Shown: in pieces, positions 56,902 to 64,000 of the stretch
Layout: each line of letters starts with the position of its first letter
Position numbering within the stretch: the stretch's first letter is position 1
Assembly: GCA_025024175.1 (NCBI GenBank)
Contig: QCXZ01000137.1
Coordinates: 81,034,680-81,098,679, forward strand
Direction of reading: 5' to 3'
Source of the DNA: Rhyzopertha dominica
Lineage: Eukaryota > Arthropoda > Insecta > Coleoptera > Bostrichidae
Length of the DNA: 64,000 nucleotides
The notes under the pieces: model-generated
Seen by the model: only the letters and a program-made list of their open reading frames with translations
Database searches by the model: none
What the model was told of the DNA's origin: nothing
Translations under genes and position numbers: made by a program

Positions 56902-57723
56902 TATATAAAAGTCAATTTCGTTTAAATTTATTTCATACGTCTTAATATTTTTACTTATATTTAAATAGAAATTGTTTCTTTGGAAGGACTTATCATTAAA
57001 GATATATTAATAATGACTGTTAATTCAGTATGATAAGAATTAGGAAACGAAATTTTCAAAGCGTAATGCTGCGTAAAATTGTGGGCAAAATAATAAGGCA
57101 GTAGATTGTTGTTCATTTTAAATCTTACAAATGTTTTCATAGCTATTCAAAATTAGTTACAAATTTTCAGGACTATCCAAGTGGTTAAGGATCTGTATGG
57201 GATAATAGATCTGTACAAGATATCCTCATAATGGACAAATTTGCCGTCTAATTCTAAAAAAATGCTTAACTCTTAAGACGAAAAAATATGTTTCTTTCAA
57301 GGATTTAACTGCAGCTGCCCCATTTCCAAGTATACACCAATCCCTTAACGTTACGATACGGTGTTGCTTTTTATAAACATTAAAACCACGAACAAAAAAC
57401 CGAAAGGGGCACTGAGGAACGTGGGGCTTCGCATTCTATCATTTTCTTTCACCCCACGGGCAAAATTCGAAAGCCGCGCCACTGCAGCGGTAAGCGGAGC
57501 TCCGGCCAAAGGGGGCCACATGGGTGACGCGCAGGTCTCACGGCAACCGCCCTCGTCTGGCCTCAGTCCGCAGCCAGTGCCGCAGACCGAGGTGGTGCCC
57601 CATCCCTACCGTGAAAGTAGGATCCAGTTGCCAGGTGCTCGTTTACAATAGAAATCGAAAAAGTCACGCACCCAAGTGCCTCCCTTGAGTTTGGCTAGCG
57701 ACACGACGGGAAAACGGGACGCT
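56902..57723 (+). promoter_or_regulatory. 5' flank and 5' UTR of the ZAD zinc-finger gene
   Basis: AT-rich until about 57460. Then a GC- and CpG-rich stretch runs into the start codon, in strong contrast with the rest of the window; it probably contains the promoter and 5' UTR. A possible donor (GCG|GTAAGC) at about 57489 may mark an upstream non-coding exon. Confidence 0.45.
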
Positions 57724-60700
57724 ATGGAGGCGGCGGACGACTGGCGGAGTTACGCAACCATCTGCAGGCTGTGCCTCCAAAGGGACGGCTTCATGTTGGG
57801 CATATTCAACCACATACAGGGCAAGGAGAGAAGCATTTGGAAGAAAATCACCGATTGTACGGCCCTCGAGGTATGCATGACGTTTCACTTGACACATGTA
57901 GGCAGGGCCTGCTCAATTCTTTCACAATAACCACTTTGGCACAATAGTTGCATGGTTAATTAATAATTAGCTAGTTACATCAAGTAGTTAAACGTAGGAA
58001 AGAGGAAGAGTTAGAATTTTTATTTATTGACGTGTTGGTTTAGTTTGGTTAAGTACAAATTTCAGTCAAGTTGTCCCACAGTTGCCAAATGTTACAGGTT
58101 GGTTAAGCTCATTCATAATCCATTTAAATAATGTTTGCATTATTCAATTAACGAACTTTGGGGTTGCCGTTTGTAGTGTTTGCTGTACAAAAGTAACGAG
58201 AAAATCAATTTAAGACTAGAGAATGTTGTAATCAAACATTCCGATAAGGGGTTTGTGTAAGAATATAATCTGACAACGTCGCATATCGATTGGTCCCGCC
58301 ATTGTCCACCGAAAAATCGCGGCAAGATTCAAATGTACCTAACAATAGTGGCGATATTTACCCATCAATATATTATAAAAATAGAGGCACTATTCATCTA
58401 TAGCGACGTACATTCGTTACACTATAGTCCCTAATCGATATATATTTCAGTATCACCAATTGCATCAGGGTGATTATAGCCTTCTATAGTTATTAATGTT
58501 TTAAGCCACATCATTAGAGATTGTAGATACAAACTTCAAGGAATAAGTGGCAATATATTATTACAGTAAAAAATTACGGCCAATTAATGTAACTGGTAAA
58601 TACAATTTTAATAATAAAATATATTAAGCAAATATGTAAAATATTTAATCTGGTGTAGGTACTTCAATATCTATCTCAGAAACCAGTTATCATTATATGT
58701 TTCATATTTTTTTGGATTTCTGATGCAAAAAGTAAGCAATTTATTCCAATGGTATTTTAGTAAAGGACATTTAATATGTATAGTAAGGCAAATTTCGTGC
58801 CCTATCTATCTTTTTTTACTTTCGAATATATTAAAGATTTTTCTAGCTCATTTTAAACATCTAAATTTAAGAAAAACTTAAATATATTTGAAATGGTGCA
58901 AAATAGAACCCCGGTTTGATTAACAAAGAGGCCTTTATTTTTGCTTAGAAATTCAAATATGCAAAAATAGTGTTCCATCCCATTTTAAGAGCTCCTTTCT
59001 GTATGTAAACTATATTATATTATTTTTAATTATAGATTTGTGAAATTTGCAGTAACTTTCAAATGGTAAAGTCAAAAAAGCAAACATATAAATGGGTTCC
59101 AATATTTTTTTGGAATGGTATTTTTTACTAGCTCTTTTTTTTCCAGATATCGGCTGGAGATGGCCTCCCATCCTGCATCTGTCACCGTTGCCTTTTCAAA
59201 GTCGAATTCTGCCTCGAATTCCGTCAATTATGTTTCATATCGGACGCCACGTTGCGTCAAATCAACGGCATTCCCTTAAAGCCTCCGCAAAACATCAACC
59301 TACCCCCGCCAGATCTCACCGAAGAAGCCCAGGAAGACAACGTTGTCATGGTGGTCGATCCGTCGACGCTGGATTACGATTCCGAATACGAATCTGAAAA
59401 CGAACGGCACAGCGACAACGAGAACGAGGTGGCGAGCGAAACGTTCGAGTGTCGGAACGTCACCATGTGCAAGTTCTGCGACCAGGCGTTCACCGATAAG
59501 ACGGAGTGTTCCGCCCACGAGAGCACGTCCCACAATCATTCGGTGCCCTATTCCTGCACGGAGTGTGATATGGGGTTCGCGGACCGACTGCAGTATTCCG
59601 CGCACTTGAAGAGCGTTCATCAGAACGATAAGCCCTACAGTTGCCCCCAGTGCGACAGGACGTTTGCGAGGAGGTCCGACTTGAGGAAACACACTATAGT
59701 TCACACGGGAGTTAAGCCGTTCACTTGCAACGTGTGCTTCAAGTCTTTCAGCAGGAACACGAATCTTTCGAAACACATGCGGATTCATTCCGGGAGGAAG
59801 CCTTTCGTTTGCCCGAAATGTCCTAAGACTTTTATTTCCAAGGGTGACCTGACTCGCCATGCTATTATCCATTCTGGACAGGTAAGAAAATTCAACTTTA
59901 GTCAGAGCACCCAACATTACAGTCAAAACAATAACACATTTTATTAAATAAAAAGTGAAAAAAAAATCTAAATTTAAAACTTTTTTATTAACATAACATA
60001 ACTTTCAAAGAACACGTTAATCCCGCTGTGTTATTTTTGTAATTCTACCAAATTTCTCTTCAGTTTTTATTTTACCCTCCATTTAAAAAAAATGATGATA
60101 TTACACACTGTATACTGAGAAATTTTTGGGGATGTTACACCCTGAAATACCATCCTTATGGGCACAAAATCTTTAGAAAGTGCTTTCCCACAAACCATTT
60201 TTACAAAAATTTAATGTCTGTCAAACACAATGCTGACAAAGTGATGCCAATGTAGCTTTGTTTTGTTTTGTTTGAACGCAAACGTGATTTTAGGCTAAAC
60301 CCAGCCTATTACAATTTTGGGCCAATACTAATGCGCCAAACATAGTTTTGTTTAAAAACTAACTTTAATTTTAACTTAACTTAAAGTTAATTTTTAAAGA
60401 AGTTTCCAATTCTTCGAAAGTTTTTCAAACTCCAAACAATTATTCAAACCATTGCATGATATAAATTGTGCTATAGATTTCTTTATTTTATCAAAAGGTA
60501 TAATGTCAAAACGAAAAAAAAAGGCACCGCTAGAATTGTACGAAAATTTCTCCTCCTAGAATGAGTCTTCAAAAAAATGAATATCTCAAAAATGCCGGGA
60601 TTTTTTTAATCCGAAAAATTTGTGGTTTTTCGAGTACAGAATGGTATACTGTCACCAAGTTTCATTAAAATTGGATTATTTTTGTAGGACAGAAGGAAAA

Positions 60701-62479
60701 AGTCGATTCTTTTCACATTTTTCTTGAAAATTTTAACATAAAAGTAATGAGACAGAAATTGTTATTTTTTCATTACAACTTTTATATGAAATACTTGTGA
60801 TGTCAACACTTGCCAAAAATCGAAAGTGTATGATTTATGTGGCTTTTTCACCCTCCCTAAATTAACCCCTGTCACATCCCGCTCACACCTTTTTTTTTTC
60901 NTTTATTATACATCTTTTTATTATTTCCACCCACAGATGTTTGGGTAATAGCTTTTTTTCTGCCCAAATGCAATTTGGTTAGAATCTTAGCACAGTTCTA
61001 TTAATTTCTTCTTTATTTTGCTTCATTAAAGGCAAAAATTCAACTTTGACCATATTGGCAGTAAAAGCTAAGTCCATCTTCGGATCTTATGTGGGTAATA
61101 AAAACGTTTGCTTTTTCCTACAGGATTTGTCAGTCCAGCATTTATGCAAATTTTATCAAGAAAATAAATCTCCTTTCTTGTCACAAAATACCTTAATTTG
61201 TTGCGGATATTTTCACCTCCAACACACTATTTCTTCTTTATCCTTCAAAAACTGTCATTGAAACTGTAATAAAACCATTTGTTTTACAAAATAAAACATC
61301 TTTTCCACTGTTCTTAAGCAAAGTTAAGTTCCTTCAACAATGTTCCTAGCATGATAATTTTAAAATTCAGTATGCTTTCATTCTTCCTTTTTTGCACTAT
61401 TGGAAGTTCATTCGTTTCCTGGGTCTACAAACAAATTTAAAATTAGAATTGCCCTGGAATTAAACAGTATTTCATTATCCAGAAAAAAATATTAAATAAA
61501 GTCATCATTGTAACTAATATTTTAGAAACCGTTTGGATGTAGCTACTGCCATTTGTCATTTGGAAGACGTGACAAGCTGCTACGCCATGAGAAACGTCAC
61601 TTTCCCGAAAGGAACACTCAAGATAAATCCAAGGAACTGCAGATGATGAGGGAAAGCCTTGCGTTGGGCGACTACAACTATGGGGTGGTGAAAGAAGAAG
61701 AAAAAGATGAAATTAACGGAGAGCAGCCATCTGAAGACAAACAAGATGGCTGGACCAGTTCTGAAAACATGGTGATTAGCTTGGATCCTTTCAATCACAA
61801 TAATTACGGAAATCCGGAGCACACTCCGCAGAGTGACAATCCTAGCGAAGAATCCGGTGTGCATTCACTGCCCAACGTACCTGAGCACATTAAGGTAAGA
61901 TGAACAACTGAATTTACTGGTATTTGGAAAAGTAAAATAAACATGGCATCTAAAATTCAAAACACTAATCATAAAAATGTAAATTTTCAGGCGGAAACAA
62001 GCCAGTCTCCGAGCAGCCAACCACCAGACCTACCACCGGTCCCCGAACACATTACAGGTGACAGCTTCTCCAACAACAGCCCGTCGGACGAAACCAAGCC
62101 CCCTCCCCCTGAAGTCAAGCGTTATCCGTGCCTGACGTGCCGCAAGCGTTTTTCGAACATGGAATCACTGCGCATTCATTCCGCGGTCCATTCGGGAGCC
62201 AGGTCTCACGTGTGTTCCCTCTGTTCGAAGGCGTTCATGAGGAAAAGAGAGCTGGACAGGCATATGGCGACGCACACCGGGATGAGGCCCTTCAAGTGCA
62301 CTAGTTGTGAAAAAAGTTTCGGGAGGAAGGATAAACTCGTCCGACACATGAGGATACACGACTTGAACAGAGATCACGTGTGTCTGAGGTGCGGGATGTC
62401 GTTTAATAGGAGGGACGGCTTGTTGCATCATATGAAGGCGCATTCTAGAGAAGATGGGGACGTCTCTGTTAGCACGTAA
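57724..62479 (+). CDS. ZAD domain plus ten C2H2 zinc fingers, transcription factor
   Basis: Insect-type DNA-binding transcription regulator. Exons 57724-57870, 59147-59881, 61526-61894 and 61991-62479, all phase 0, give 579 residues. The ZAD (zinc-finger-associated domain, a dimerisation module) is split by intron 1: Cys14 and Cys17 in CRLCLQ, Cys61 and Cys64 in CHRC. An acidic linker follows (EYESENERHSDNENE), then five C2H2 fingers in exon 2, a sixth at the exon 2-3 junction (HSGQ joined to KPFGCSYC), an acidic low-complexity linker, and four more fingers in exon 4 (YPCLTC, HVCSLC, FKCTSC, HVCLRC). TGxKP-type linkers join several. The start is the ATG at 57724; the frame extends upstream only via non-ATG codons. 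Orthologue not identified; ZAD proteins expand lineage by lineage. Exons are GC-rich and introns AT-rich. Confidence 0.9.
57871..59146 (+). other. ZAD gene intron 1
   Basis: AT-rich, no recognised feature. Confidence 0.5.
59882..61525 (+). other. ZAD gene intron 2
   Basis: AT-rich with poly-T runs and one ambiguous base near 60901. No coding exon or mobile element could be supported. Confidence 0.5.
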
Positions 62480-64000
62480 TGTAGGTGGATTTAGTTCATT
62501 TTTTCGGTTCAGCATTGATTAGCTTTTAGCCAAGTCTGTTGTTTAAGAAGTGCATGAGATATTGTTGGTTCATAATAGTTCACAATTTCTTTATAAATAA
62601 ATTGTTTAATTGACAGTACACATGCAATAACAGTTCTTATTATGTTTGATGAAGTGATTTGGGATATATTCTTCTAGAATGTAAACGCCCCTCTTTTAGC
62701 AATATTTTTTTGTTGTTCTTTATGTAAATACTCCTTTCAAATGATATCTGAAGTTTCCTAATTTTTAAACTTTACAGCTTAAACATAGTCCATAGATATA
62801 TAGATATAAAAAGCTTACATTAGAGCAATTTTAACTTCTTTTAAAGTTAGAGTCCTTCGAAGTTTTTTCAAAATATCCTCTTAAAATTTGGTACAATGGT
62901 TTATCTCAGTCTAAATCACACACATCCAAATCATAAAGCCTCAAATGTCAGCTTATAAATATCCATGTGCTGTTTTTAAACTTCAGACATACCCGTTCCG
63001 CTTCAGTTAAAACTAGTAATTATTATTATATTAAGAGCTGTTCTCTTATAAATTATGTTTGGTATACATTTATAACATCTTTATTAGGACAAAAATCTGA
63101 AGATGTACAAACAAGTTTTATATATTACTCGTTTAGTGAATACGCTATCACGTCTTTGCATATTTTGCACTACAGAAATTTTCTGCAGTTCTTTTAGTTG
63201 ATAGTTTAATTTATTACTATATTTCGACTGAATTTGTTATTTATAAAATAAAAACACAAAAACGTTTTTCCGATGTAATGGCATCACTTAGGCTTAGTTA
63301 TTTTGTTTTTTTAGTGCTAGAAACATGTTCTTTATGTACTATTTTTTCGTACATAACTGAATTACATTTAAATATACTTATTACAAAACCAAGGTTGTTT
63401 TCTTGTATTGCTTAAGGACATGATAAGACTTTGAAGCTCAAATCAATTATACCTACCTTGATTTACAAAAAACCACTTAGGTGTACTTTTAACAAGTGCA
63501 CTTTAAATCTTCAGCGTAACTATCTCAATAACATAGCTTTAACACTTATACTTCAACAGGTGGAATTTAATGCTAATACCTCTAACATCAAATTGCATTA
63601 AAATTTTAGTAGTTCGTATCGCATTTGATAGTTCAATTTACCCATTAGTCATCAAAATTGATGTGTCAAAGGCATAGTGTAAATATACCTGCAACTTGTA
63701 GATGGTATCCTGTATCTACAATGTCTTTTAGTGTGTGTGTTGTACTGATACCTATACAATTTCTCTTTATTTTTATTGTGTGGTAATAAACTTACTTTGG
63801 ATGTATAGGTAGGTGAAATAAACTTTTAATATGTAGGTATGTATTATATATTGATTGCTCAATGAAGATCTCGATGGTCTAGTAAGTAAATGTGTCATTA
63901 GGCAATCTTGTTTTATGAAAATTAAACTTTGTTGGTCTTAAACAATTCAGACATTTTTATACACAAGACATAAGTATACAATAGTTTGTCATGGGTCAGT
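62480..64000 (+). other. ZAD gene 3' UTR and right-end intergenic sequence
   Basis: AATAAA at 62596-62601 is the nearest polyadenylation signal (117 bases past the stop); others at about 63245 and 63785 could give longer 3' UTRs. No further gene recognised up to the window edge. Confidence 0.45.

Noticed and set aside
59300..59926. A 208-codon minus-strand open frame opposite the zinc-finger exon
   Set aside because: Antisense of a GC-rich C2H2 exon; no family resemblance, and the plus strand is clearly coding.

Overview
The window looks like nuclear DNA of an insect, probably a holometabolan and perhaps a beetle. It is AT-rich, genes are broken by many very short introns (51-58 nt) mixed with introns of several kb, introns follow GT-AG, and the gene set includes arthropod-specific families (a three-domain CPAP3/obstructor cuticle protein and a ZAD-C2H2 zinc-finger protein). 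The order-level guess rests only on the transposon mix and is weak.

Genes from left to right: (1) Son, minus strand, an RS-rich splicing cofactor running off the left edge; (2) an NT5C2-type cytosolic purine 5'-nucleotidase, plus strand, ten coding exons over 21 kb, head to head with Son and with up to three alternative first exons; (3) FRA10AC1, minus strand, tail to tail with the nucleotidase; (4) a secreted proline-rich protein with a hydrophobic helix, family not recognised; (5) a B4GAT1-like glucuronyltransferase; (6) an obstructor-E-like chitin-binding protein spread over 10 kb, with an intronless alpha-1,3-fucosyltransferase gene inside its first intron; (7) a ZAD plus ten-finger C2H2 protein. 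There is no operon-like logic. The cytoplasmic and nuclear housekeeping genes (Son, NT5C2, FRA10AC1) are clustered, followed by secretory-pathway and cuticle genes.

Much of the remainder is transposon-derived: two Penelope-like elements in opposite orientation plus a third relic; four Tc1/mariner copies with DD41D spacing; one internally deleted mariner; four relics of a wide-spaced DDE transposase; at least six LINE fragments of three or four families; and a possible tyrosine-recombinase (Crypton-like) relic. The most striking structures are a 2.0-kb RNase H-bearing LINE flanked by a perfect 206-bp target-site duplication inside obstructor-E, a DD41D transposon nested in a LINE such that its removal restores the LINE reading frame, and hammerhead-ribozyme-like folds at the Penelope termini and near position 40450.

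Exon boundaries were assigned by eye from GT-AG sites, reading-frame phase and remembered conservation of each family. No alignment, RNA or database evidence was available. Phase arithmetic is consistent for every coding gene given here.
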